A stretch of DNA of 64,000 nucleotides from Microstegium vimineum (GCA_022036555.1 CM039120.1:9648179-9712178); one strand, 5' to 3'; positions 36,401-49,500 are shown, counted from the stretch's first letter. A program made the numbers and translations. The notes: generated from the letters alone by a model not told the origin.

Positions 36401-36710
36401 TCAAGCAACTCGTAAAGACAATAGAGGAATCCTCCCTCTTAAAGACTTCCACACCCTTATCCGTAAAGAGACAATTGTAACCCATCTCACACAATTGTGA
36501 TACAGACAACAAGTTGTAACTCAACGAATTCACATGTAAAACATTTGAGATAGAATGTTCAAGAGTAATAGCAACTTTACCAAGTCCAATCACTTCCCCT
36601 TTGGAGTTGTCACCAAAGATGATATTCTGACTTGCATTTGAAGTTGGGGAATATGATGAGAACATACTCTTCTCTCCGGTCATATGATTTGTACATCCAC
36701 TATCAAGCAC
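33435..36710 (-). pseudogene. pol region of Copia B: protease, integrase, reverse transcriptase, RNase H
   Basis: Read on the minus strand: protease motif DSGCTNHMTG at about 36705; pre-integrase segment with CSACQARK at about 36200; integrase (HMDLFGP, ERKNRT) down to about 35500; a Pro/Ala-rich linker; then a 454-codon open frame (34799-33435) with reverse transcriptase (QMDVKSAFLN, KQAPRAWYE, catalytic YVDDIIFGS) and RNase H (SGTCQFLG, STAEAEYVA). Stops at about 36315, 35900 and 34802 break the frame. The upstream link to gag (36711-37177) is also present but decayed. The RT and RNase H portion is still fully open. Confidence 0.88.
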
Positions 36711-37177
36711 CCAACTTGATCCACCGGAGGAGTATGCCTACAAAACAATTTAGTTCCTAGATTTAGGTCCCCAATTAATCTTGGGGCCTTGCATGTTAGT
36801 AACAACAATTTTGGGAACCTAAACATTCATGCTTCTCTTATCATGTTTCTCATCACCTACAAATTCTGCAATGACTTTACCACGGTCATTGCATCTCAAC
36901 ACACAGCAAGATGATAAGCTTTCTTGGGGTGACCTTGACTTGGGTTGATATGCAAACTTGTTTTTGGCCACCTAGAATGAGTCCTTGGGTTTCTGAGGAA
37001 CCTGTTTTTGCTTGGGCACCCTCTTGGCTTGGACTTGAGCTTGATCAGGTGAAACACTGGTAGCCTTCCCTTTAGTGGGGCGCGACACTATCGACCTATG
37101 GCCCGGCACTGCCGCGGTCTGTGCAGGCTTATCTGCACCAATGCTTCCCTTTTTCTCAAACTTAAAACACTCAATGC

Positions 37178-39092
37178 TGAGAGTCCCCATGTGTTTGGTT
37201 TTGAGTAATTGATGAAACCTACCTAAGTACTAACCTTGATCTCTAAGTGTGAATCATGAGATAGGTTGGTACATGCCATGTGATGGAGCAAGGTGGATCA
37301 AGTGGATGGAACAAGCTCTAGCATGGTGGTGGAAAGGAAAATGGTGTGTAGGCAAAGGTGAAAGCTAGGAACCATTTTCGGTTTGGTGATCAAGACATCA
37401 TAGAGGATGTGATCACATTTAGGATAGATAGCCATACTATAAGGGAGGGAGCTCTTGCTATTGATTACGGTTATCATGTGCCACTAGGTTCATATGCATT
37501 GCATTAAAATCAATTGAACCAAGTAAAACAACCAACTAATTCCAAGTAAAATGTGAACTAAAATCTAACACACGTGCACAAGTATTGAGATCACTTAGTG
37601 TTAGCCCTTGGAAGCTTGGAAGAAGTTGGAGTGAAGTTGGCGAAGTGTTTCGGATAGAAGAAGAGGTCTGGACGCAGGGTTTGTGATAGGTTCGGACCAT
37701 CAGTGATGGGTCCGGAGGCAAACCCTTGCTGTCTATGCTTAGGAGAAGGATCCGGATGCACTCTCTGGTCCGGACCCAGGGTCCGGAGTCTGGCGCTCTC
37801 TGTTGCTCTCTGATGTGATGATCCGGACGCAGGTGTTAGTCCGGACTGAGGCTCCAGACTCACGTCCGGAGGTGCTGCTGGCTCTCGGGTGCGCTCGGGT
37901 TCTTTGGAATATATTTCCGGTCGCTGGAGGCGTTGGTCCAGACCCACACTGTTGCGTGCGTCCGGAGCCACATGGTAAGCTCTGGCGAAGGCGGGAAAAG
38001 AAGTGGTTTGAACCAGACAGCGACCGGACGCGTGCGCGTTGGTCCGGACGGCGTGTTGCGCGTGTCCGAAGGTCGCATCCGGAAGCTGGCTCAGAGCCGT
38101 TGGCGCTCGGTGGTGAAGGGGTCCGGACGTAGCTGATGGTCCGGACCCCCTGTGAAAAGCGCGTCCGGAGGTCGCATAGGAGCTGAGTTTTGAGGGCAAA
38201 ATAGCTAGTTGTGAGTGGATGCTATAATGGTTGTATGGCCGGCCCTTTGGGGCACTTCTTGCACATTTTATTTACTCACACACTTGTGCTCATTTGTGAG
38301 AAGCTCCACCACTCATCTCATTGATACATTTGATCATTTCATGAGAGATTGAGTGAACCAAGTGCATTGCTTGATTGATTGCATACTAGTGGCACTTGGT
38401 GATCGTCGTCATCGCGGAAGCTCTTGTTATTCTTGGAGGTTGTCATCTCCTAGACGGCTTGGTGCGACGAGGATCGTTGAGCAGAGGAAGGTGATTGTCT
38501 CCGGCTCTGATCGGTGGATTGTGAGGGGTTCTTGAACCTTCCCCGTGGGAGTTCGTGAAAGGTATCTCTAGTGGATTGCACGTGACTTGTGGATCCCTAT
38601 TTTGTGTTGGTTTTGCGGCACCCAGTGACAGGTTTGGCATGTGATGTCAATTAGCGCGTGAACCTCCAAGTAGGTGAATCGTCAAAACGAGGAGTAGCTT
38701 GTTGGCAAACAAGTGAACCTCGGTAAAAAATATTGTGTCTCATTGTCTCTCTACCGAGGATTCATATTATGATTGATTGGTTATCTCTTTGCTACTCTTC
38801 TCGCCGGTATAACCTTTCTATCTCTAGCTTTGCATTACTTTCTTTACATTCTTGCAAAGTAGAGTAGCTCTCTAGCTTGTGTAGCTTTGCTTAGAGTTTT
38901 CTAGGTTACTAGCTAAGTTGTGTGCCTTAGTAGTTATCTTGCTAGTGACTAGATTTGGTAGGAGGCTTGCCGACCCTTAGAGATAGAGCAAACTTGCTTA
39001 ACGCCATGTTTTATTCTAACAAGTTTGCTTAAGTGTTGTTGTAGAAATTTTAATAGGCTATTCCCCCCCTCTAGCCATTCCTAGACCTTTCA
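37178..39092. mobile_element. Solo LTR of the Copia A family nested in gag-pol of Copia B
   Basis: It starts TGAGAGTCCCCATGTGTTTG and ends CTAGACCTTTCA, with a perfect 5-bp target duplication AATGC (37173-37177 and 39093-39097). It is 1915 bp and similar to the LTR at 19696-22651 without its nested insertion. It is rich in TCCGGACGC words between 37660 and 38170. It splits the region between gag and protease of Copia B, so it inserted later than Copia B. Confidence 0.9.
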
Positions 39093-39097
39093 AATGC

Positions 39098-41491
39098 CTT
39101 TCACTATTTTTCTTCCATTGGTTTTACCTCCTTGAGTGTGTCCAAGCCCATACTTGATTGATGGATGCCTTCCATCCTTGTATTTGATTTTCTTTGGCTC
39201 AACTTTGTCTTTGTCATTCTCGCTAGAAACTGAAATGATATTGTTGAGCCTAGCTATCTCTTTCTTCATGGCCTCCATGCTGGCAAGGTTAGTGGAAAAA
39301 TCATTCAAATCAAGATTATAACACTTTCCACACCCTTGACTAGTGGATGGAGAAGATGCATCATTTGCCTTAGAGAGATGTGAGTTGCCCTCCCAAAGAA
39401 GGTTGTATTGTACCTCAAGCTCTTGATGCTTTTCAACTAAGCCACAATGCTTTTGCTTGAGTTCACTATACTCCTTCTTAGTGAGAGCATGAGCCTCTTG
39501 TTTCTTGGACAAAGCCTTAGTCAAAGAGCTCACCTCACTCCTCTCTAATGCAAGAGCTTCCTTGCTAGCAATGTAGAGATCCTCTGTTTGATAAGAGTCA
39601 TTTCTCTAGATGCCAACTCAGCCTTTGTTGCCTCTAATTCATCCATTAGATTAGCAATGAAAATTTTGGTCTTATTATCCATGTTTTTAGTTATTTCATT
39701 GATTTCTTCATCACTAGAGTAATCATCACTAGAGTAATCACTAGAATCACTACTAGAGATGTCATTGGGGGAAGGAGTTATGAGTTTCGGTTTTGGTTGT
39801 ACCTTCTCACCCTTTGCCATGAGACAAATGTGAGGGGAGCATTCATCATCATCGGACATGTTGTTGAAGAGCCTTGGTGAAGTGGATGGTTTGTGAATAG
39901 CAATTGTTACCATCTCTTCATCTTCACTTGTGCTCTCGGTTGTTGAGTCCCACTCATGCCCAATATGTGCTTCACCCACATATCTCTTGCCTTTCTTGTA
40001 ATCACCCTTGTCTTCTCTCTTGCCTTTGCCAAACTTGTTATCTTTCTTTTCATTTGGGCAATCAACAATGAAATGCTCGGTGCTACCACAATTGAAGCAA
40101 GTTTTTAATTTCTTGTTTGTGAACTTTCTCCTCATGAGCTTGTACCCATTTCTCTTTATGCCCTTGTTGAATCTCTTCATGAATAGGGCAATGCCATCTA
40201 TCTTCTCGGACTGCCCATCTTCACTTTCACCATCACTTGAAGTTGAGGCTTCGAGTTCATGCTTGATGGCTTTGATTGATTGAGCTTTGCTTGATGAACC
40301 TTGCTTGATGTTTTTAGGACAGCTAGGGGCTGATTTTCTTGTGCTCTTGTTGGCTTTGAGAGCCACATCTTTGATCTTCATCCCCTCCAGCCTTGCTTGC
40401 ATCTCACCAAGCTTCTTCCTCTCAAGAGTTTCTTCTCTTTGCAAATCAAAGGTCATAATCCTTCCAAGCACATCACTTGGTGTGAAGTACTCAAACTTCT
40501 TCTTGTCTCTAATCAATGTCACCACAGTCTCATTTCTTGGAGAGTAGGCTTCTAGCATAATCTTAACGGTCTTGTGATCATTGACCTCTTCACCACCAAG
40601 TCCTCTTATCTTCCCAACCATGGTCATTAATCTATCAAACATTTCTTGTGACCCTTCACCTTCATTGATCACGAACCGGTTGAGCTTGGCCATCCATAGA
40701 TCAATCTTGGATTGCCTTACTTTGCTCACACCCTCATGTGCAAGGTGCAAGGTGTCCCATATTTCCTTGGCAACCTCCAAGCCCATCACCTTGTTGTACT
40801 CATCACCATCCAATGCACTTAGCAACACACTAGTTGCTTATGCATTAAGTTGTATGCAACAGAGCTCGGTAGTGGTGGGGCTTGTAGGACCCACCGGAGG
40901 CTCACATCCTCTATGGACAATCTCCCAAGCACCGGGGTGAAGACCTACAAGATAAGCTTTCATCAAGTGTTTCCACTTGGCAAAGTTAGTCCCATCAAAA
41001 TGAGGCAACTTGCCTGCGGGAACATGAAAGAGAGGCTTATGCTCATGGTTAGAGATAGATGAATAGTTAAAGGATACGACGGAGTATTTCTTGCTGCCAT
41101 CATCCTTCTTCTTCTTCTCATCCTTTTTCTCAATCTTGGAGGATCAGTATGATACATCATCATAACCGTCGGAGCTGCTAGATTCAACCTCCACTTGAGA
41201 GGCTTGCTCTTTGCTCTTCTTCAGCTCCTTCTTCAATCTTCTTACTTCTTGTCTATGGAACTTCTCGGCAAGCTTTATGCTCTTTGCTTCATTGATTGCT
41301 TTTTCTTCTTTTTGCAATCTTTTTCCTTCTCTTCTCAATCTTCTTTCTTCTTTTCTTCTTGCTTTCTGTCCTGCGGACATGCCAGTGGTGGTCAAGTATT
41401 TGTCCGTGGCCACACTCTCATCGCTGCTGTCCGTGGAGTGCAAATCCACATCCTTGGGGTCAACTTGATTGACACTTCCCTTGTCGGCCAT
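39098..41491 (-). pseudogene. gag region of Copia B
   Basis: Starts with ATG at 41491 on the minus strand. The first 115 codons are highly charged (Lys/Arg/Glu repeats ending in a Ser/Asp-rich stretch) and stop at 41144. A second open part (40828-39545) has the capsid-like region and a CCHC knuckle CFNCGSTEHFIVDC. A third (39533-39090) is coiled-coil-like and runs into the nested solo LTR. Stops near 41144, 40829 and between 39545 and 39533 interrupt it. The long charged N-terminal extension fits Sirevirus-type Gag proteins. Confidence 0.75.
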
Positions 41492-41527
41492 TACCTCACA
41501 CGGTTAAGTGCTTAAAGAGGTAACCTT

Positions 41528-41539
41528 GCTCCGATACCA
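41528..41539 (-). other. Primer binding site of Copia B
   Basis: On the minus strand this is TGGTATCGGAGC, two bases inside the 5' LTR. It matches the initiator tRNA-Met site apart from one base (A to G at position 8). Confidence 0.8.
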
Positions 41540-41541
41540 CT

Positions 41542-42805
41542 TGTAAGGACCTGATTAGCCTAGAGGGGGGGGGTGAATATGCCTGTTTAAAATAAAACTC
41601 ACAGCTTCTGTCAACACAGGCGCGACACTGCCGCTCTACAGCCCGGCACTGCCACGCTGCCCGACACTGCTGGACTTTGGGCCGACAGTGCTGGTCAGCA
41701 GGACAGAACCTTGCACAATTCAAAAACTAAAATACAAATGGAAATTGTGCTTGAATCAAAACCTTTCTAGAGGTGTAGGGAACCTCTAGCACCACTTGAA
41801 AGTGGTAGCAACACACCCACCGAGTAGATCGGGTCCAAACCCTAGAAATCACCTTGAGAGCAATATATATCAAAGTAGAAAGATAGTCACAAGGTGACAC
41901 AAGATTTTACCCGTGGGTCAGCTCGCCACCAAGGCTTGCCTACGTCCACGTTGTTGAGGTGTGCCACACAAGGCTCAAGCTCACCACAAAGGCTAGCTCT
42001 TTTCTCGGTCTCAAGTCAAGAGAATGAACTCTTGAGATGAGGAGATATGTATTAGCAATATAGGTGTTACAAACCTCCCTAGGCTTCCACACGAAGTAGG
42101 CAAGCTCAAGGGCGACGCCTAGCCGGCTAGAAGCAAAGCTTCAAGAGTAACAAACTCAAACCGTCAGCCACCACGCAAACCAAATGCTTGTAGGAGTTGA
42201 AGATCCAATGGAGAAACTTCTTCTCAAGCTTGGAGACTCAATCTCTCGAAGATTTAAGTGAAAATCAATGGAGGAGAGAGTTGGAGCACCAAGGGAGAAA
42301 GGGAGAGCAAGAGGAGAGCTTCTCTAGCTGTTTCACGAAATGATTATGAGTGAATGGTCAAGGTGACCGTTGGGGGAAGTGGGGAGGTAAGGAGATACCC
42401 CCTCACTGCCAACGGGCAGAAATCAAGTCGCGGCAGTGCCGGACTGCCTGGCACTGCCCGCCTGGCAAAGACAGCAAGGATGAAATCAAGGAATAGCTGG
42501 CTGTTTTGCCTAAGGTGTATGTGGAGGTGTATGATGTATGAATAGATATAGCATTTGGTTCACTTGTTGGCATGCATGTTGAATCCCTCTTAATAGTACG
42601 ACATTCCTAACTCAAATTTGAAATATAAAATGAATTAAAGTCCTTTGAGCTTGTTGCCATGCACTTTTGTAATTAGAGGGGTCCGCCAACCTGTTCATAA
42701 ACCTCCTTTCTTTTAACCTTCTTGTTATACTTGAAGAGTCTCATTAGTTCTTTAAATATGTTTGTCATGTCACCAAAACCCACTTAGGGCTTGATTGCAC
42801 TTTCA
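41542..42805 (-). repeat. 5' LTR of Copia B
   Basis: Plus-strand ends are TGTAAGGACC and ACTTTCA. 1264 bp. It is largely co-linear with the copy at 29062-30373. Confidence 0.9.
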
Positions 42806-45120
42806 GTCTTGCCCCAATCAAACTAGATGTTGACTCCAATGACTCTTTCACCTTTACTCCAATGCTTCTTCGTTGACACCCATCATAAATTTAGTGGTGT
42901 CAAAACCTTTCTATTTCAATTACCAAGGGCTCCAAACCGCCATAAAAAAGTTTGATGGGTCCGAAGCCTCCACCATCGGAGAAAGCACTAGTCTGTTAAA
43001 AAAAATTCATGCACTGTGTTACTGTCATGTGTCCTACACCAAAGTGGATCCTTTGATGCCTTGTTAGAGGGTAGCACCGCTTAAATCTGATCTATAACCC
43101 TACCTTTGTTAACTATGTACCCCAAGACCACTTTCTTTGATGCTTCCTAGAACGACACTAGACTTATGTGGTGAGGGCATAAAATCTGCCCTAAGATCTT
43201 CTCTCAAATGTTTTTCAAAATACTAACTCTATCAAATGTGTTCTAACGGGAACACAACTTTTATCATTGAGTTAGCTTTTCAAAAAATATTTTCAAAAGC
43301 ATTTTCATTTACTTCCTCACCACACCACCAGGTCCAATGCATATGCAAAGTTAGTTCAAATCTAATGCACTAAATAACTGTCATCATTTTAGAGTTGTCC
43401 TATTAATAGTACGACTATCTATCCTAAATTCGACCATACACTTTATTACATTTTAGCTAATGAAATGAAAACCTTAGCATATTCCTTTGCCTTTCATATT
43501 ATTTTTATGTCCTTCTTCTCTATATGGATTAACCTTTGCTTCATATGGCTTGATCTCCATCACTACCGTCTTCATGCCATGCTCATCACCATCATGTGGA
43601 CCTCAAAGGATCACTTGGGGCCTAGAGGTGGTGACTAGGCCCAATCTAGAATTTCTCAAACAAACTTACAATGGAAATTAGTACGGACCAGATGTTTGGC
43701 TTCAACCAAATGTCTAGTTTTGACACTAGATATCTAAGGGAAACCAAGTGTCTAGTCTAAGAGAAACCCCTACTAAATCTACAAGAACTACAACTGAGAT
43801 GAGCAACAAAATATTATCAAGTCTTGTAGATAGATGGAAAAGTTGACCTCCAACGATCCCTGCATGCAAATATACTAGCAAGGATTTCACAATAATATCT
43901 CAATCAATAACAACAAGTAAAGCACAAGCGACACATAGTTTAATCCAAGGTTCAACCAAACCATGAAGGAATGCCTACACCCTTCGAGGTGACCACAAAG
44001 GTCAGAATCTATTTCACCTCCTTGTCTCTCTCAAGTGATCATGAAATTCACTTAAGAAGTCCACTAAGAACAAACGGGTGATGCAAATTTTTCAAGACGG
44101 ATCCACAAGTTGGAACCTCTCGAACAACTCCTTGCTGGCTGGGGTTCAAGAATCCAAGAGTAATAAGCTCAAAGAAAGGCTTGGAGGAGTCTGAAATGCT
44201 AATAGATGTGAATGTTATGGGCTCAAATCTCAAGCCTCAAGCAAGTCTCCTCTCAAATCCACACAACAAGTGCTCAAAGTGAAAGATGTGTGTGTGTGAG
44301 AGAGAGAGGGAGACGACGAGTAATGATGCACATGTGTTTTGGCTCAAGGTAGGTGAAGAGTTATAGCTAGAGAGGGAGAGAGACTACATAACACGACCTC
44401 AAATCCAACCATTGGAGCGTTGAAATGCCAAATCCCGGACATCTGAAGAACCGAATTTAGAGCAAAAAATCTATATAGAACCAGACATCCGCTCCATGTT
44501 GTCATGTTTAGAATTTTTTTTTTGAATAAATCTCTAACATCAGATTTGGAGAACCAGACATCCGAAAAGTGTTGTAAGCCTGGGAAATAAAATTAGATTA
44601 TTTTTATGGACATCTAGTCAGGTTCGGGCATATGATTTTGAATGTTTAAAATAAAAAATAGTTGTTCCCTAGTCTTTTTTGCAGGGATGTTTGGGCAACT
44701 AAAAAGGGTTAGTTGGCCACTCTTTTACCATTGAGACACCATCAAGATAATGACTTTAAATCCCTCTTTATAATGCAGTATTTTACTATACTCAAATTCA
44801 AAATATAAAGAATTTAAATTGCTATCAAGCTCCAAATACAACAATTCACGTTGAATAAAATTGGAGGGTTGTCATTCGACAAATGCATCACTTATAGTTA
44901 AATTAAACCTGCTCAAACACTTGTCAACGTATAGTACTTTGATTGCTTATCAAGTTATCATTAATCCAACAAAACCATTTTAAAAAGAGTTAAAGTAAAC
45001 ATTCTAATAATAATATAAAGTTTACATTTTAATATAAGTGGCCACTTTATAATTTTCCATTAACCAGATAGTGTAATGAATAATCTATAGTTATATAATA
45101 ATTAATAAATAATAAATACA
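42806..45120. repeat. Old, decayed Copia-LTR-like sequence
   Basis: No gene. It begins with the GTCTT target copy of Copia B. Two segments each contain a decayed version of the block CCTCTTAATAGTACGACATTCC found near the end of the intact LTRs (near 43400 and 44760), and a segment near 43930-44030 resembles the CACAAGG...GGTTCAGC...CACC LTR block. So at least two layers of older related LTRs appear to lie here. Exact ends could not be fixed. Confidence 0.5.
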
Positions 45121-46549
45121 GCCCCACAAGGCCACAACCAACTAACACATGGGCCGATCCGCCGATGGGCCCTATGTCACGCAGATGTCAGTCGGCACTA
45201 ACCAATGGCCATCCTGTGACGCAGACGGCGCGTTAGCTCTGCTGCGTCGCTCCACCGCTGCGATTAGGAACACGCCGAAACGGATCAAACGGGCCATTTG
45301 CTCCCACGATCCCACGAACATCTCACCCAATGGCCAAACCCGCCGCGGCCGCGAGCTGCAATACCCGTGGCACGCTTCCGAGTTCCGATGCACACCCACC
45401 CTGGACTCCTGACTCCTGGAGGCTCGTCCGCTCGAGCGACGGATCCCCCCGATCACAACCCTACGCCACACCACAGGCCACACCGAATCGATCTGCACCA
45501 ACCAGACACATACTACATGCACACCAAAAGCAGCAGTAGCATCCGATATTCCGATCCCGGCAAAAAAACAATTCTCCCAGAAAGAGATTATTTCGCCCCC
45601 TCACCAATCCTTGCTCCCGAAATTCCTAATAATCTTTTAATCCGCGTTTTTCCTCTCGGCGTCGTCCCCTGGCTTGTGCAGCAGTAATGAAGCGGAGGAG
45701 GAAAAGGAGAAAACGAAAAAAGCGCAGGGAAAAACAACGCACCAGCACCAGCAGGCACACATCAACTCCTCTAATCTACTCATCAAGCTGGGCGATGCGT
45801 GTGATTGCGAGTGTGTGAGCAGGCAGGCAGGCAGGGCGAAAATCCGAGGAGGAAAAGTCCGCGAGAATCTCCGGACTCCCCTCCCCACGCCCGTCAAAAA
45901 AATCCAATCTTGACGCCTCCCTGGTCGAGCCGAGACTGCTCCAAAGTTTCTGCCGCTGTGATGCGGGATTGCTGTCAGTTGGTTGGTTGCCGCTGGGTGA
46001 TGAGCCACGCTCGCCTGATCCTCGTGGTCGTCGCCGCCGGTTAATCCCGCTTCAGTTCTTGTTCCGGTTCTTGGAGGCAGATTTTTTTTTCGCCCCCCTC
46101 TCTCCCTCTGTGGATTGCGCTGGGTGTGTGTTTGTCTGGATTGGGATGGGGGCGTGGGCCGATTCGCCACCACCACAAGCACGGCTCCTCTTTTTTATTG
46201 CCTCCGCGCTGGGATTTGCTTTCGCGTTGTTGCAGTAGCTATTTCCGCGAATCGTCTTCTAGGGCTCCGTTTGTTCTCGCGCACTTTACCCTTCGTTTCC
46301 CCTTCTCCTCGCACCCAATTCGCCTCCTTCCCCGACCGCGTCCGGCCGCCGATTCCGCCGCAAAATCGCGTCTTGGTAAGGCCGCCCGCTCAGATTCGTG
46401 GGGTTTCGCTACGGATTCGGTTGGATTTTGGGGGATTCCTGATCCAGTTTTTGTGTCGCAGGGTTTGGTCCATGGAGAAGCTGGGTTGATTTGGAGGGAA
46501 GGTTTTTCTCCTGCTTGGCCGCCGTCGGGGAGGCTCCGGCCAGCCAGCC
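45121..46549 (+). promoter_or_regulatory. Promoter and 5' UTR region of the ARID4-like gene
   Basis: GC content rises sharply from about 45150. ORFs on both strands here lack motifs. I see no convincing TATA box. A short 5' UTR intron is likely at 46376-46461 (donor TTG-GTAAGG, acceptor GTGTCGCAG). A six-codon upstream ORF, ATG to TGA, lies at 46472-46489, just before the main start at 46550. Confidence 0.5.
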
Positions 46550-49500
46550 ATGTCTCAAATCCAAAGCTTCTCGCGGAACAACTGTGTGCTCCTCGCGGTG
46601 CTGTGTGGCAAGTATGCTGAGAAGCACGCACCAGCAGTGAGGTCTGGGCTGGAGGCGAAGCGGCCACGGCCGTCGTACCCGTTCCCGGAGCTCAGCTCGG
46701 CTGGGAGATTGGAGGTCAGTTGCTGGTGTCCTCGCTTGATTGCGTTCGTTGCAGTTCCCCTCCTTTGTTTGTCAGCTGAGTGAGGCGGCTTCTGAATGCA
46801 GGTCCACACCCTGTTCAATCCTACACCGGAGCAGTTCCTAGAGGCGCAGCGGGTGGTGCAGCCCAACTTCTTGTACATCCAGGGTCAGCAGCTCGAGGAT
46901 GAGAAGGAGATTGGCTCACTTGTGTGGGGGGACGCCGATGTCTCTGATCCGCAGGCGTTTAGCACCCTTATCAGCCCACCATTCCCAACGATCGTAAGCT
47001 ATACTCTTGTGTGTGCAAATATCAGGATGTGATATCAGCATCCATTTCTAGCTGCATCATGATATGAACATTGTTTTGGTAAATTCTATTGTATGAACTT
47101 GAAGTCACTGTGCCAGTGTGTTTGTTTCGTCGTTATATTATACAACGATCGCTATATAACTTGAATAAGGATTGTCTCGTCTTATGCTACACACGTTTGA
47201 ATAGTTCAATACAAAAAAAGTACCTGACTGGCCCAAGTATCCTATCCTATACATAAAATGTTTCATTTAGACCATGGAAATATATATGGAGAGCAATGTT
47301 CCTACAAAAGAATTTTGCTTCATTTACTTCACAGGAATGCATCATTTATTTTGTGCAACTTTTGTGATGTTCCAACATCTTGGCTGTACTGCATTCAACT
47401 CTTTAACATTATTACAGTTGCTGATAACCATACTCTGCATACAGGTATATCTGGAAGTTCCTATTGGTGAAAAACTTGCACAAGCAGTTCACTCAAAGGT
47501 AGATAGTTTCCCTGTACAGTAATCGCATCTTTTCAAAGATCAAACAACTAGAGTATTACTATTTGTCAACAACTCGAGTATTGCTATTTGTCCACTACTC
47601 ATAGATCATGTTTTCTTGGAGATGGCTGCATAGCAAAGTAGCCATATTTTCTTTGGATTGTTCATTTTGGTCTGCTTTTCTTAGTTTGGCAACAATGTCA
47701 TGCCATACTGCTGCTAGGCCTGTTTGGATCTCCTAAAAAGTGAGAATTAGATCCAAACACTCAGATTCTAGAATGAGATTCCTAGAATCCATGTATCTAC
47801 CTAAACCCCGCTATTTGGAGATTCTCACTATGAAAACAATAATCTGGAATCCAAACACCCCTCAGTTTTTTCAAAAATTTAGAATCCAGATTCTACATAT
47901 CTAGAATCATTATGAAAATGAGACCCAAACAGGGCCTCAAGTGTTAGCTTAATTCTGCAAATGGATTCAATCTTGTTTCCTCTATATCAAAACAAATTGT
48001 TATATGTTCTTAATTTATATTGCTTAAAATGTTAGGCAACCAATTTTATTATTCTGAAATCAGAAATTTCGGTAATGTTAATATTTATTTATTTCAGGGG
48101 ATCCCATATGTAATATACTGGAGAAATTCATTCTCGTCTTATGCCGCATCTCATTTTCGCCATGCGTTGACGTCAGTAGTTCAAAGGTATTCATTCACCC
48201 TCCCTCTTTCAGTTGATCTAAAATTCTAAATGGAAGTGTTATTTATAATTAATGTCCTTCTGGTTGGATTCAGTTCGGTGAGCCATACTTGGGATGCTTT
48301 TCAGCTTGCTCATGCATCCTTCCGTCTATATTGTGTAAGAAACAATCACGTGCAAAGTGTTAAGCTTGGTCCTCGTCTCCTTGGGGATGCTCCAAAAATA
48401 AATATAAGCCCACCTGAGACTGAAATGGTTGATGAAGAAGGTTCGTCTGAAGTGACACCGGCTATAAAAATATATGATGAAGAAATCAACATCAAATTAC
48501 TTCTATGTGGAGTGCCATGCACCTTGGTAAATAAAAGCTTTAATATTTATGTCTAAAGATTAGTTATATTATTCTGATGCAAACTAATGCTTCCCTTTTT
48601 TACTCTCACAGGATCCTTGTTTATTGGGCTCTTTAGAAGACGGTCTGAATGCACTTCTGAATATTGAAGTATGAACGACAGATTCTAGCTAAGCAGTTCC
48701 TTTTTGTTTGAACTACTTTTTATACAATAAACTCATGGTTTTAAAAATTATCTTACTATAAATTATAAAACAATTTGTTTCTTAGTGTATGTAATAATAA
48801 TTCAGACATAAGGCAATGTTACATTTATGCTCTTAATTCATGGATGTTTTCTGTAAGGATCATAAAACAAAATCAAATTAGATGTGCAACACCAAGGCAC
48901 ACTTACATATAGAGAAATACTAGGTAAGCAGCGATGGTGATATCCTTACTTGAAATTATAGGACATCATTTACAGCATCCATTGTTTCATCACTTGGTCT
49001 ATTTCTATTAATCAGATCACATTTCTAGATACCTTATTATCATGGGGCGATAATTGTATGGCACCCAGGGGGGCTGTTATCCTCGACATCCAGGCCGTTG
49101 CTTGCAATCGTTATGCTTTGTTTTAATGGAAGTCTTCATGCTTGTATGGTGCATGAAAGTTAAAAATCACGCTGCTATAGTGACACTAGTAGTTACTTTA
49201 TTCTGCATGACAAAAAGTATTGACATCAGGACATCAGGTAGGAAGTTTTGTACTGAACAACTGGAACTTTAGTTCCTGTCATTCTCACTCTTAGGTCGAT
49301 CGAGCCAGACATCCACCCCCCCCACCCAATGCACTAAAAAACTGCTCTCTACCATGGGGTGTGATTAAACCTGTGAGCTGGCTATCACTTTGTATTGTTT
49401 AAAGGATGCTGACACATAAAGCAATGGCGCAAATATTTAATGCTTGATTGTTTAAGTTATTGCGAAACTTTATGACTTTCGATTTTCCTATATAAAAGAG

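Larger units (their letters stand above)
29062..42805 (-). mobile_element. Copia retrotransposon B (Sirevirus-like), both LTRs present
   Basis: Two similar LTRs (29062-30373 and 41542-42805) enclose gag, pol and an extra ORF on the minus strand. The target duplication is perfect: GTCTT at 29057-29061 and at 42806-42810. The primer binding site (41528-41539) and polypurine tract (30374-30388) lie where expected for minus orientation. A solo LTR (37178-39092) is nested inside. Total length is 13.7 kb, or about 11.8 kb without the nested piece, which is long for Copia and fits Sireviruses, as does the extra ORF. Several in-frame stops in gag, pol and the extra ORF show that it is inactive. Confidence 0.9.
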
